Positions 53,778 to 62,284 of a stretch of DNA of 64,000 nt are shown piece by piece; within the stretch, counting starts at the first letter, position 1; every line of letters begins with the position of its first letter. Made by a program: the position numbers and the translations under genes. This DNA comes from an uncultured Ruminococcus sp. Its GTDB lineage: Bacteria > Bacillota > Clostridia > Oscillospirales > Acutalibacteraceae. Under the pieces are notes generated by a model. The model ran no database searches. It was given only the letters and a program-made list of their open reading frames with translations, and was not told where the DNA came from. The DNA is taken from assembly GCA_902802985.1 (NCBI GenBank), contig CADCOE010000054.1, positions 31,963 through 95,962 of the forward strand. Reading direction: 5' to 3'.

Positions 53778-54632
53778 ATGAGTCCAAAAAAAGTCGGATT
53801 TATTGAAGCCATTAAATTGTTCTTCAAAAACTATGTCAATTTCAGCGGTCGTTCCACCAGAAGCGAGTTTTGGTTTGCCTATCTTTTTGTAATGATCGGC
53901 AGTATAGTGACGGGATTTATCGATGGTATCATTACTGGTATTTCTATCGCTTCCGCTGTAACAAGCGATTACAATTCAACCCCCAGTTTCACTCTAAGTA
54001 TTTTCGGTACTTTGTTTAATCTTGCTGTTCTTCTTCCCCTCCTCTCTGCCGAATTCAGAAGACTGCACGATACCGGTAAATCAGGAACATATATCTTTAT
54101 GGGATTGATACCTATAGCCGGTCCGTTCCTTTTGATTTACTATTTATGCGGAGAAAGCTACTATGGCACCAACGAATGGGGACCCAGTGCAGATGAATTG
54201 TCCGGTGCTTTATCATCCTCTTCCTTTGGTTCGAGTTCTACATACAACTCCAATTCCGCTTATAATCCAAACCAGACCTACACTTCTAATTCAGCCTACG
54301 ATCCTAATACATTGTACACTTCAAATTCAACTTATGACCCCAATTCAACGTACAATCCGAATGTAAACTATGATCCTAATCAGGGTTACAACCAAAATCA
54401 AAGTTATAATCCCAATCCGGGTTACAACCAAAACCAAAGTTATAATCCTAATCAAAGTTACGATCAAAACCAAAGTTATAATCCTAATCAGGGTTACAAC
54501 CAAAACCAAAGTTATAATCCTAATCAAGGTTACAATCAAAACCAAAGTTATAATCCTAATCAAGGTTATAACCAAAATCAAGTCTACAATCCTAATCAGG
54601 GTTATGATCCAAACAACAATAATCATTTTTAA
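53778..54632 (+). CDS. DUF805 membrane protein with Tyr/Asn/Gln hexapeptide tail
   Basis: This 284-residue protein has an N-terminal DUF805 domain (about 10-135) with the family motif FSGRSTRSEFWFAYLF, three to four helices, and RLHDTGKSG before a final helix. From about residue 155 to 279 the protein is a low-complexity array of about 21 hexads of form [GSAT]-Y-[ND]-[PQS]-N-[QSP], ending in NNNNHF. The tail is uncharged except for scattered Asp, and resembles prion-like, phase-separating sequences. DUF805 function is unknown. It is monocistronic. Confidence 0.9.
   Translation: MSPKKVGFIEAIKLFFKNYVNFSGRSTRSEFWFAYLFVMIGSIVTGFIDGIITGISIASAVTSDYNSTPSFTLSIFGTLFNLAVLLPLLSAEFRRLHDTGKSGTYIFMGLIPIAGPFLLIYYLCGESYYGTNEWGPSADELSGALSSSSFGSSSTYNSNSAYNPNQTYTSNSAYDPNTLYTSNSTYDPNSTYNPNVNYDPNQGYNQNQSYNPNPGYNQNQSYNPNQSYDQNQSYNPNQGYNQNQSYNPNQGYNQNQSYNPNQGYNQNQVYNPNQGYDPNNNNHF
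54240..54614 (+). repeat. Tandem 18/36-bp repeat array coding the Tyr-Asn-Gln tail
   Basis: About 21 in-frame 18-bp units. The 3' half is a regular 36-bp repeat (GGTTACAACCAAAACCAAAG then TTATAATCCTAATCA). Near-identity of the 3' copies implies copy-number slippage. Confidence 0.92.
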
Positions 54633-54638
54633 GTCAAT

Positions 54639-54673
54639 AAAACCGAAAGCGTCTGCTTTCGGTTTTATTTTTT
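54639..54673 (+). terminator. Terminator of the DUF805 gene
   Basis: AAAACCGAAAGC (54639-54650), loop GTCT, GCTTTCGGTTTT (54655-54666), then A and seven Ts. Confidence 0.95.
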
Positions 54674-54694
54674 TAGTTATTGTTTTCTATATAA

Positions 54695-55411
54695 CTACTC
54701 TATAATGATGTCATCTTTTAGACGTAAAATAATTTTCTTTTCTAAACGAGAAATATATGATTGGGAAATACCCAGCTTATCTGCAACTTGCTTTTGTGTA
54801 TGTGCTTTCTTTCCGTTTAAACCAAATCGAAGTTCCATTATTGTTAATTCTCGTTTATTTAGCTTACGTACTGCTTTCATTAATTGATTTTTCTCTGATT
54901 CCTGCTCTATTCCTATATTTACCACATCGCTGTCACTTCCCAAAATATCTGATATTAATAGCTCGTTCCCGTCCCAGTCAACATTGAGCGGCTCATCAAT
55001 AGATATTTCGTTCTTACGTTGAGCACTTTTACGAAGATACATCAAAATTTCATTTTCGATACATCGGGAAGCATACGTTGCTAATTTGATATTTCTTGAT
55101 GGACAAAAGGTATTTACGGCTTTTATCAAACCTATCGTTCCAATAGAAATCAGATCTTCTACATTAGCAGAAGGTGATTCAAACTTTTTGGCAATATATA
55201 CTACCAACCTCAAATTATGCGTTATCAAGGGTTCACGAGCTGTTTCATCACCTTTTTCTATTCGCTCCATAATATTATTCACTTCCTCAGCTTTAAGCGG
55301 CGGCGGCAGCGTTTCGGGTCCATTTATGTAATTGACCCCTTCTGATCCCATTATCATCATTTTGATCTCGGTAAACTTCGCAATCGCCTTATGTGATAAT
55401 ATGTTGCTCAT
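54695..55411 (-). CDS. sigE: Sporulation sigma factor SigE
   Basis: This is the mother-cell RNA polymerase sigma-E of 238 residues. The N-terminal approximately 25 residues look like the pro-sequence removed by SpoIIGA. Region 2 is [36 protein letters not shown], followed by [18 protein letters not shown]. Region 4 is [27 protein letters not shown]. It lies 4 nt after spoIIGA, the classical pair; sigG, often adjacent, is not here. Confidence 0.96.
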   Translation of the reverse strand: MSNILSHKAIAKFTEIKMMIMGSEGVNYINGPETLPPPLKAEEVNNIMERIEKGDETAREPLITHNLRLVVYIAKKFESPSANVEDLISIGTIGLIKAVNTFCPSRNIKLATYASRCIENEILMYLRKSAQRKNEISIDEPLNVDWDGNELLISDILGSDSDVVNIGIEQESEKNQLMKAVRKLNKRELTIMELRFGLNGKKAHTQKQVADKLGISQSYISRLEKKIILRLKDDIIIE

Positions 55412-55415
55412 TGTG

Positions 55416-56270
55416 TCAGCTCCCTTTCATAATTAACTCGGCAGGTATCAACATATTCACTTCATTTGTCATATTTTTATCGCTACATAATGCGATATAA
55501 GCACTTACCTCACTTTCAGTAGAATTATTGATGATTTTAACAGATGACGGTTTAAAAGCAGGTATCACTCCACAGCCCCCGACCGATGAAAAAGGTACTA
55601 ATCGTACCCCTTCGGGTATACTTCCTTCTTTGCTTAGCTTCATAAAATATTCGGCATCCAAAATCTGACGAAACAACTCAGCTTTACTTACAATCACACA
55701 TTCACCGGAGAATGGTTCGTGAAGGGTATTTCCGGTATCTATCGTTCCGTCTGTCTCTACAGTCTTTCCCTTATAACTTACTTTTACCCTACATTTCATT
55801 TGTTGAGGCATACTGCGTCCTGTTATTCTGAATATGATACGCATTATCATATAACATATCAACGTCATTGCTACCAGCATTACAGGTGATATGCCTATGT
55901 ATACTGTATTATTGCGTACCACAATATTCTGGGGAGAAAACAATATTAATATTGCTGTCATTAATCCACAAAAGCAAAAGCTGATAAAGAAAAAAGCTGC
56001 ACTCGCTTTGAACCATATCACTCGTTTTGTGGGTAAAAAGGCTGCTGCTGTCAATAACACTGCCGATGTTCCTTGAAAAAGCATTGACAACCATGCAGGC
56101 ATTGATGGCAACAACACACAAAACGAACTGAGCCCACCTACTGCAGCGCCACACAACAGCCTTATACGCCGTATATTTAGCATCAGAAATTTTTTAACCG
56201 ATACAAGAATAATATAATCAATAATAAAGTTAACACAGAATAAAACATCCAAATATATCGTATGGCTCAA
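55416..56270 (-). CDS. spoIIGA: SpoIIGA, sigma-E processing peptidase
   Basis: This membrane aspartic protease cleaves pro-SigE after a signal from SpoIIR. The 284 residues have five N-terminal membrane helices ([18 protein letters not shown] first) and a cytoplasmic protease domain with the catalytic DTGN in [17 protein letters not shown]. The start is TTG 56270 with SD AGGAGGA 10 nt upstream. It is in an operon with sigE. Confidence 0.95.
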   Translation of the reverse strand: MSHTIYLDVLFCVNFIIDYIILVSVKKFLMLNIRRIRLLCGAAVGGLSSFCVLLPSMPAWLSMLFQGTSAVLLTAAAFLPTKRVIWFKASAAFFFISFCFCGLMTAILILFSPQNIVVRNNTVYIGISPVMLVAMTLICYMIMRIIFRITGRSMPQQMKCRVKVSYKGKTVETDGTIDTGNTLHEPFSGECVIVSKAELFRQILDAEYFMKLSKEGSIPEGVRLVPFSSVGGCGVIPAFKPSSVKIINNSTESEVSAYIALCSDKNMTNEVNMLIPAELIMKGS

Positions 56271-56372
56271 TCGTCAATATTCCTCCTTAGATAGAGTCAG
56301 TTTGCATATTATAACATCTCCAATGTCAAAAAACGGTCGGAATCTATACAAATAAAATTTTCTTTCATATAG

Positions 56373-56407
56373 CAAGACAACACCGCAACAAATGCGGTGC
56401 TGTCTTG
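56373..56407. terminator. Hairpin between mazF and spoIIGA
   Basis: CAAGACAACACCGCA (56373-56387) and TGCGGTGCTGTCTTG (56393-56407) pair over 15 positions with one mismatch. It sits just after mazF, but the T-run is poor. Confidence 0.6.
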
Positions 56408-56416
56408 AAGCGGCTT

Positions 56417-56788
56417 TTAGTTCGCTCGTTTACGAGGAACATCTGTCCCTAACCCGAAACTGATGGATAACGCTTCATCAATCTTGTACATATCATACGC
56501 CCCCAATGTTCCCATTTTTTCTTTAAGACGGCGTTTATCGAGAGTGCGTATCTGTTCAAGCAGGACGACCGAGTCCTTTGACAATCCGCTGCTGTCCGCA
56601 TACAGCCTTATGTGGGTAGGTAAATTGGCTTTGGCACTTTGACTGGTTATCGCTGCGGCGATAACTGTGGGACTAAATCGGTTACCGACATCGTTCTGGA
56701 TGATAAGAACAGGTCTGACTCCTCCTTGCTCCGAACCAACAACAGGACTTAAATCGGCATAGTAAATATCGCCTCGTCTGATGTTCAT
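56417..56788 (-). CDS. mazF: MazF/PemK-type endoribonuclease (EndoA-like)
   Basis: This 123-residue PemK-family RNase has [74 protein letters not shown] and a C-terminal SISFGL. It matches Bacillus EndoA in length. The frame is open upstream to 56902, but the SD GGAG lies before ATG 56788 and homology begins there. No MazE-like antitoxin gene is visible upstream or downstream, so either it is orphan here or the antitoxin is elsewhere. Confidence 0.9.
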   Translation of the reverse strand: MNIRRGDIYYADLSPVVGSEQGGVRPVLIIQNDVGNRFSPTVIAAAITSQSAKANLPTHIRLYADSSGLSKDSVVLLEQIRTLDKRRLKEKMGTLGAYDMYKIDEALSISFGLGTDVPRKRAN

Positions 56789-56937
56789 AGCTTTTCTCAC
56801 TCCGAAACTTTCATATTTTGCACGGTTAGCTGCAGTGTCACTCTGTATTATCAAAGTTGAATGACATTCATATTTTGCCCGAGCAGAAAAGTGTTTAATC
56901 ATCGCATCGTACTAAACACAGTATATTTTATTCAGAA

Positions 56938-56979
56938 AGTAAAAGAGCGTTCCCCCACTTTATGCTAATGGGAAACGCT
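56938..56979 (-). terminator. Terminator after rluA-family gene
   Basis: AGCGTTCCCC (from 56946) pairs with GGGAAACGCT (to 56979); the minus strand continues TCTTTTAC. It lies about 120 nt after the pseudouridine synthase stop. Confidence 0.7.
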
Positions 56980-57102
56980 AATTTATGTATTCCTTCCTTT
57001 TTCTTTCCATTGCTCTTTTTATTCTGAACGTTACATACAGTATGTAGTCAATACAATGATTATATTAAAATATATGATGTATATTAAAATTTAAGAACTG
57101 TT

Positions 57103-57963
57103 TCACACAAATTTATTTTTTAAAATAGCCATCCAGTCATCCGGCACTCGTTCTATTGTCATTAGCTGCTGCGTTTCGGGATGAAGAAACGTAAGTCGAC
57201 AACAGTGCAGACATTGGCGATCAAAAAATTTTCGGCTCCCTCCGTACATATCATCCCCCGCTAAAGGGTGCCCTATTCCTGACATATGAGCCCGTATTTG
57301 ATGGGTACGTCCTGTTTCCAATCTGAATTCGGTCAAAGTATGACCATAGGCAGAAGTAATAGCTTGATAATGCGTTATCGCACGTACACCTCCTTCTCCT
57401 ATTTCCCTTTGAATAGTATGACCTTGCTTTATTCTCAAGGGTTGGTCTATCGTACCACTGCCCTTAATTACACCTTCACAAAGTGCAATATAGATTTTTT
57501 TAGTATGTTGAGCCAAAAACGTTACTGCATAGCTGCTTTTGGCACACAATACCAAACCGGAAGTATCACGATCCAATCGATTAACTGCTCTAAATGCATA
57601 ATTTTCTCCTTTACTGCGACTGTAATATGTCGCTGCATTAGCAAGGGTATCTAACTGATGATTATGCACAGGATGTACCGGCATATGGGGTGGCTTATTA
57701 AATACAATAAGACTGTTATCTTCGTAAATCGTTTCAACAGGAAGGGCTACAGGAATAATTTCATTATGATCATAGGGGATCTGTATAGAAACAATATCTC
57801 CTGAATGAAGAATATCAATACTTCTAACGGGGTACCCATTTTGTGTAATACCGTTGCTGATACGTTTCAGTTTTGTGAGCAATCGTGCCGATACATTACA
57901 GTGTCTCCGCAAAAAATTTTGTACGCTTATTCCGTCCAACTGTTCTCCTACTACAAAGTTCAA
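57103..57963 (-). CDS. RluA-family pseudouridine synthase
   Basis: This 286-residue RNA pseudouridine synthase has an N-terminal S4-like domain (about 1-70), then a catalytic domain with NRLDRDTSGLVLCAKS holding the catalytic Asp. KIYIALCEG, LETGRTHQIRAHMSGIGHPLAGDDMYGG and CCRLTFLHP follow. Closest to the RluD/YlyB group; the RNA target (23S rRNA or tRNA) cannot be fixed from sequence. 20 nt downstream of the TetR gene on the same strand. Confidence 0.93.
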   Translation of the reverse strand: MNFVVGEQLDGISVQNFLRRHCNVSARLLTKLKRISNGITQNGYPVRSIDILHSGDIVSIQIPYDHNEIIPVALPVETIYEDNSLIVFNKPPHMPVHPVHNHQLDTLANAATYYSRSKGENYAFRAVNRLDRDTSGLVLCAKSSYAVTFLAQHTKKIYIALCEGVIKGSGTIDQPLRIKQGHTIQREIGEGGVRAITHYQAITSAYGHTLTEFRLETGRTHQIRAHMSGIGHPLAGDDMYGGSRKFFDRQCLHCCRLTFLHPETQQLMTIERVPDDWMAILKNKFV

Positions 57964-57983
57964 TCATCTTTCCTCCCTCTTGC

Positions 57984-58553
57984 TTAGGTATCTTCAAATA
58001 TCAACTTGGCAACATTGACGCATATTCGACTGAGCAATTTGGATATTTCTTCAATGTTATGCTTGTTATCAGACTGAAACCATCTTTTATAAACCGCTAT
58101 CATTCCCGAAACAGAGTATTCTACAATCACATCCAACTTATATTCTTCTATTTCTACTTGAGTAAGGATAGACTGCTTGATATTTTCCTTCAGCATATTA
58201 ATAATTTTTTCAAAAAAACTGTGATTATATTTCGTGTTCACAATCGTATTATAAAGATCCATATCGCTACTGGTAACTGTCATCAAATTTTCAAATATTG
58301 GCGATGGACTTTTAATGGCAGATACCAAATCAATGCTATCCATCGTCTTAGTAAAATCCGAAACAATTTCGTTTTGTATTTCATCCACAACGTCGTAGAT
58401 ACCCCGATAATAATGATAAAATGTTTTTCGATTAATATCAGCTTGATCAGCAATATCTTTGATTGTAATATCATTCATATCTTTTTCCGACATCAACATA
58501 ACAAAAGCATTTTTAATTGCCTTTTTGGTTTTAAGAATTCGTCTGTCTGTCAT
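57984..58553 (-). CDS. TetR-family transcriptional regulator
   Basis: This 189-residue TetR/AcrR regulator has the helix-turn-helix in IKDIADQADINRKTFYHYYRGIYDVVDEIQ (about 31-60) and a C-terminal domain like the DhaS/TetR_C_8 type. No effector or target is evident; a transporter gene is not adjacent. It is cotranscribed with the pseudouridine synthase. Confidence 0.9.
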   Translation of the reverse strand: MTDRRILKTKKAIKNAFVMLMSEKDMNDITIKDIADQADINRKTFYHYYRGIYDVVDEIQNEIVSDFTKTMDSIDLVSAIKSPSPIFENLMTVTSSDMDLYNTIVNTKYNHSFFEKIINMLKENIKQSILTQVEIEEYKLDVIVEYSVSGMIAVYKRWFQSDNKHNIEEISKLLSRICVNVAKLIFEDT

Positions 58554-58729
58554 AATACCCCTCTATAAATTGTTACAAGTTTTTTCTTTTTTGTTGCTTT
58601 ATCGTTATTATATATCATTTTTGTTGAATAAGCAACACTTGTTCTATTTTATGTCCCTTATATTATTGATGTTTTTGTATTATAATACAAGAAGAACGAC
58701 GCTGACAAGTTTATACTAAAAATATAATC

Positions 58730-58781
58730 CTAAAACAAAGTACGCACGATATATCACTCTATCGTGCGTACTTTGTTTTAG
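58730..58781. terminator. 22-bp perfect hairpin after the NusG_II gene
   Basis: Arms 58730-58751 and 58760-58781 are perfectly complementary with an 8-nt loop. The arm includes the stop codon of the minus-strand gene; it terminates the apbE-NusG_II operon. Confidence 0.9.
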
Positions 58782-59140
58782 GCATCTGTTGCAGGAGGGC
58801 TATTTCCTGTAATTTCAATCACAGTTTCAGCAGGAAGACAAACAATAGCAGTTCCCTCATACGACACCCAACCCTGATTAACACAAATTTTATCGGGACA
58901 TTTAGAAGATAACACCCGGATTTTACCATTACTGACAACGATATTTAAAACGATCCCATTTTTACCTTCTATAGTCAATTTTGTATCCTTTGATAGATCC
59001 AGTATATTAACTATTTTTCCCGAAATACGTATTTCAGCTGTCTTTCCTTCGGGGGCAGTATGCTGCATCCATATCCACACAACACAAGACAATACAACTG
59101 ATAAAATAAGTATTATCGGTATTGTTTTTTTTAATTTCAT
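58778..59140 (-). CDS. Membrane-anchored NusG domain II protein
   Basis: This 120-residue protein has an N-terminal signal-anchor (about 5-25) and an extracellular NusG_II domain (PF07009 type). It has GKIVNILDLSKDTKLTIEG, GIVLNIVVSNGKIRVL, SSKCPDKICVNQGWV and TAIVCLPAETVIEI; the CPDKICV motif is diagnostic. These proteins commonly accompany ApbE and flavin-based electron transfer genes. It lies 4 nt after apbE. Confidence 0.9.
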   Translation of the reverse strand: MKLKKTIPIILILSVVLSCVVWIWMQHTAPEGKTAEIRISGKIVNILDLSKDTKLTIEGKNGIVLNIVVSNGKIRVLSSKCPDKICVNQGWVSYEGTAIVCLPAETVIEITGNSPPATDA

Positions 59141-59144
59141 TTGA

Positions 59145-60230
59145 TCAATTCCTTGCTATGGTACTATATTCTATCCCATCTGATACTTCTGCAGAATCTG
59201 AAATTCCGTCAGTAAGGTAAACCTTTTTGTCTTTTGTAACCAGAATAGCATCAATATCCCGATGTTGCTGACAATATTTTATTGCTTTATCCGTACCCAT
59301 TACAAATAATGCGGTAGACAACGCATCGCATTCAGCCCCATTTTTTCCAATGACAGTAGCAGATATAATTCCGTTATCAGCAGGAAATCCTGTTTTGGGA
59401 TCGATGATATGCCAATATTTTTTACCGTCACGTTCAAAAAATCGTTCATAGTTTCCCGATGTTATCACAGCACGGTCTGAGACTTTAACAATACAAATAT
59501 TATCTGTACTATTTGTGGGATCTTGAATACCTACTGTCCACTTTTCACCACTTGGTTTTGTTCCCAAAGCATAAACATTTCCACCTAAATTAAGCAAAGC
59601 TGACGAAATACCATTTTCATTTAAAATAGAAACTAATTGATCACTTGCATATCCTTTGGCAATCGAGCCAAAATCTATAGCATATGCTTCAGGAATATTA
59701 ACATTGACCCCATTGACATTAATATTATGGTAATCGACAAATTGCAGCAAATTTTGAAGGGTCTTTTCATCCGGCACACTATATTCTCCCGTTGTAAATC
59801 CCCATTCTCTCAGCACAGGATAAATACTAATGTCAAGTGCACCATCTGTTTTTTCAGACATATCTGTTGCCTTTTCGATAACAGCGGCAGTATTTTGATC
59901 TACCTGTACAACACTGCCACTACGGGAGTTAATATGATATATATCGCTGTCAGTATCATTAACATTAAAAATTGACTCCAAATTTTTAATTTCCATTTCA
60001 CATTGATCGAGTACTTTGCTGGAATTATCTCCATAAACTTTGAGTGTCATATAGGTATCCATTGCAAATAACTCTTTGGTATTTGGCACATCTATAGTTT
60101 GATTATCAGAAGAATTTGTCATACTGCCATTATTATTGTTATGTGTGTCTTCTGACGGTTGTGTATTCTGGCTGCTGCACCCATTTAACATCATCAAAAG
60201 TATCAGGGATAGTGCGATCCATTTTTTCAT
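59145..60230 (-). CDS. apbE: FAD:protein FMN transferase, ApbE lipoprotein
   Basis: ApbE attaches FMN to Thr/Ser of exported flavoproteins, using FAD. The 361-residue lipoprotein (lipobox LNGC, Cys18) has a low-complexity Asn/Ser/Gln linker and the ApbE core: FAMDTYMTLKVYG, IDFGSIAKGYASDQLV, NLGGNVYALG, AVITSGNYERFF, HIIDPKTGFPADNG, and ECDALSTALFVMG with the metal-binding Asp. No obvious flavinylation target is nearby. Confidence 0.95.
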   Translation of the reverse strand: MKKWIALSLILLMMLNGCSSQNTQPSEDTHNNNNGSMTNSSDNQTIDVPNTKELFAMDTYMTLKVYGDNSSKVLDQCEMEIKNLESIFNVNDTDSDIYHINSRSGSVVQVDQNTAAVIEKATDMSEKTDGALDISIYPVLREWGFTTGEYSVPDEKTLQNLLQFVDYHNINVNGVNVNIPEAYAIDFGSIAKGYASDQLVSILNENGISSALLNLGGNVYALGTKPSGEKWTVGIQDPTNSTDNICIVKVSDRAVITSGNYERFFERDGKKYWHIIDPKTGFPADNGIISATVIGKNGAECDALSTALFVMGTDKAIKYCQQHRDIDAILVTKDKKVYLTDGISDSAEVSDGIEYSTIARN

Positions 60231-60385
60231 TAATACTCACCTCATACAGATTGTTACACCTTAAATTCACCAGTTTTGTCTATTATAACTCATTGCTTTG
60301 AAAAAATACACAATAAAATATCTATTAACTCATTATATGTACTCTCACTTTTTACTATATTTATTTTATCTTTGTTGCAATGTAA

Positions 60386-61378
60386 TCATAACAGAGTGTG
60401 TGCAATCAACTCTATGGTATGTCCCCTATTTTTACCATTTTCCCGATCAAGCACAGCACTTTTCTGAATCATTAAAGAATTAGAGTCTTCATTATATAAC
60501 ACCAAACCTATATCAGGAAAATTTTTAATATATTCCCTTCCTTGAGACAGAAGCTCATAAGGAACAATCAACCAATAGAAATCAGCATATTCACTGTATC
60601 CTGAAAATACCGGTTCCCCCATCAGTTCTTTTATTTGCAATCTCATATAAAACATATGCAAATAAAATTCATATTCTTTTTCTTTTATTTTATTGTAATC
60701 TTCAGCAACAATATAGGAATTCTTGTATTCATCCAATTTGCTAAACTGTGTGAAAAGACGATATTTTTTCCCTGCATCTTTTCTATAAAACAGCCATATG
60801 GGATTACAAAGTATGGAACCAATATCAGTATAACTCGGAAAAGACTGACCAAAGGTGTCGTAGGAGTATTCTTCAAATTTCTTTGCATCATAAGCGTTCT
60901 GACGGATTGCTGACATTCCATTACGCTCTCTTTCCTGTTTTTCCAGTTCCCAGAGCGTTTTTAGTTCGGTTCTACTGACAGTTCCCGCATTAGCTCTATC
61001 AATCAACACCTTTGCTTCACGCATATTAGCACCTGTTATTTTCTCGATCATTGTTAGAGAATCGGTACCTATTTCTACACGTTCAATAGGTGTAACCGGT
61101 ATACTCAGTTGTTTATAATAGTCGTAAAAGCTATCATAAAACTTTCCAGCTTTTTTTTGACGCCACAATAGAGAAAGTGTAATGTTATATCTTTCAGAAA
61201 AACTTTTCAACCATGATGTATAACTCGGATACTCATATTCATACAGCAAATTTTCCTCAACCTCTTTTAAAAGCTTATAAGCCTTCGCCCACGATATTTC
61301 ATTTTTTACCAGCGGTTCAATTTCTTCCTCTATTTTTTTCAATTTTTCCTTTTTTCTCTGCTTCTCTAATTCACTCAT
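60386..61378 (-). CDS. Unknown 330-residue protein, coiled coil + helical domains
   Basis: I do not recognise this family. The first 40 residues are highly charged (EKQRKKEKLKKIEEEIE). Residues of about 40-150 are helical and HTH-like (WLKSFSERYNITLSLLWRQKKAGKFYD; SRTELKTLWELEKQERERNG). The C-terminal half (about 180-330) is alpha/beta with YADFYWLIVPYELLSQGREYI and PDIGLVLYNEDSNSLMIQKSA, reminiscent of restriction-endonuclease-like (MmcB/VRR-type) cores. A nuclease or DNA-binding role is speculative. SD GGGGGG-type precedes ATG. It lies alone in gene-sparse, AT-rich surroundings. Confidence 0.7.
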   Translation of the reverse strand: MSELEKQRKKEKLKKIEEEIEPLVKNEISWAKAYKLLKEVEENLLYEYEYPSYTSWLKSFSERYNITLSLLWRQKKAGKFYDSFYDYYKQLSIPVTPIERVEIGTDSLTMIEKITGANMREAKVLIDRANAGTVSRTELKTLWELEKQERERNGMSAIRQNAYDAKKFEEYSYDTFGQSFPSYTDIGSILCNPIWLFYRKDAGKKYRLFTQFSKLDEYKNSYIVAEDYNKIKEKEYEFYLHMFYMRLQIKELMGEPVFSGYSEYADFYWLIVPYELLSQGREYIKNFPDIGLVLYNEDSNSLMIQKSAVLDRENGKNRGHTIELIAHTLL

Positions 61379-61637
61379 TCCTGTTTTCCCCCCTCAAGCT
61401 GAAAGAACCACCTCTTAAAAATATAGTTTATAACAAAGCGAGCTTTGTTGGTTATGAATACTGTAACATAAAAGATGAAGTTTCATCAATTCCTAAATGA
61501 AATATTCTATGAAAAATGGTGTAACAAAGGCAACAATAATATACGAAGAACAAATCCCCATGTGGGACTGACGGTATTTCGGTTATCCTTCTTTTGGACT
61601 TAATTCAACAGTTCCTTCTTGCCATTATTTTATTTCT

Positions 61638-62180
61638 CTAATCGGATTTTTTACAGAAAAAATCCCCTTTTGAAATTTCAAGTTCGACTATTTTCCACGT
61701 TTTTCCTTGAATAATTTCATATGAACCTTCCCTATCTTTGGACTTGCGGAAACCAGCAGACAGGTAACATTGATAGGCGGAAGTATTATTCTCAAACACT
61801 CCTATTGTAACTTTGTTAACCTGCATAATTTCAAAAGCATATTTCAAGCCAAGTTTCAGCATTTCTTGGCCGTATTTTTGCCCCCTCTTTGTATCATCTA
61901 CAATTACCCAGCCGAAACGAAGAACGGTGTTATCTCCAAGAAGATACCTCATAATAAAGTGTCCTACTATTCCCGTATCATCAAAAGCGGTCATAGGATA
62001 AAAATTATCTTTTTCGATGCAATCGCCATTGTCATTGAAATACTTACGATTCATAATATCCGATGAAATGGGGAAACTACCGAAACGCTCTCCACCCCAT
62101 AATAAAAAAGTTTTTTCATCTTTACACCAGGATACAATTTTTTTTGCATCACATTGCTTATATGCTCTTAATCTAATCAT
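61638..62180 (-). CDS. GNAT-family acetyltransferase (RimJ/RimL-like)
   Basis: This 180-residue acetyltransferase of the RimL-like GNAT branch begins MIRLRAYKQCDAKKIVSWC. It has LRFGWVIVDDTKRGQKYGQEMLKLGLKYAFE (acetyl-CoA motif A with the RGQKYG loop) and VFENNTSAYQCYLSAGFRKS. ATG 62180 with SD GTGGAG. Substrate unknown. Confidence 0.88.
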   Translation of the reverse strand: MIRLRAYKQCDAKKIVSWCKDEKTFLLWGGERFGSFPISSDIMNRKYFNDNGDCIEKDNFYPMTAFDDTGIVGHFIMRYLLGDNTVLRFGWVIVDDTKRGQKYGQEMLKLGLKYAFEIMQVNKVTIGVFENNTSAYQCYLSAGFRKSKDREGSYEIIQGKTWKIVELEISKGDFFCKKSD

Positions 62181-62284
62181 AATGATCTCCACTCAAAACT
62201 ATTTCGCAGCTTTTCTTTTTCTCGACTCTTGTCCAAACTTTTGATCACAGCATCTAAAAACGACAGCTGTTTTATTTTTCAGAC

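Noticed and set aside
54240..54614. CRISPR-like regularity of the 36-bp repeats
   Set aside because: The units are contiguous, in frame and without unique spacers, so this is a coding tandem repeat.
54345..54705. Long open frames on both strands across the DUF805 repeat array
   Set aside because: They are by-products of the 18/36-bp repeat, which stays open in several frames; the plus frame with DUF805, SD and promoter is the real one.
56789..56902. N-terminal 38-residue extension of MazF as an antitoxin fragment
   Set aside because: The stretch is in frame with mazF, lacks an SD and has no MazE-like pattern; it is most likely untranslated upstream DNA.
61379..61637. Possible gene or element between the unknown gene and the GNAT gene
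   Set aside because: Only short frames, no SD and no clear inverted repeats; treated as a promoter/intergenic region.
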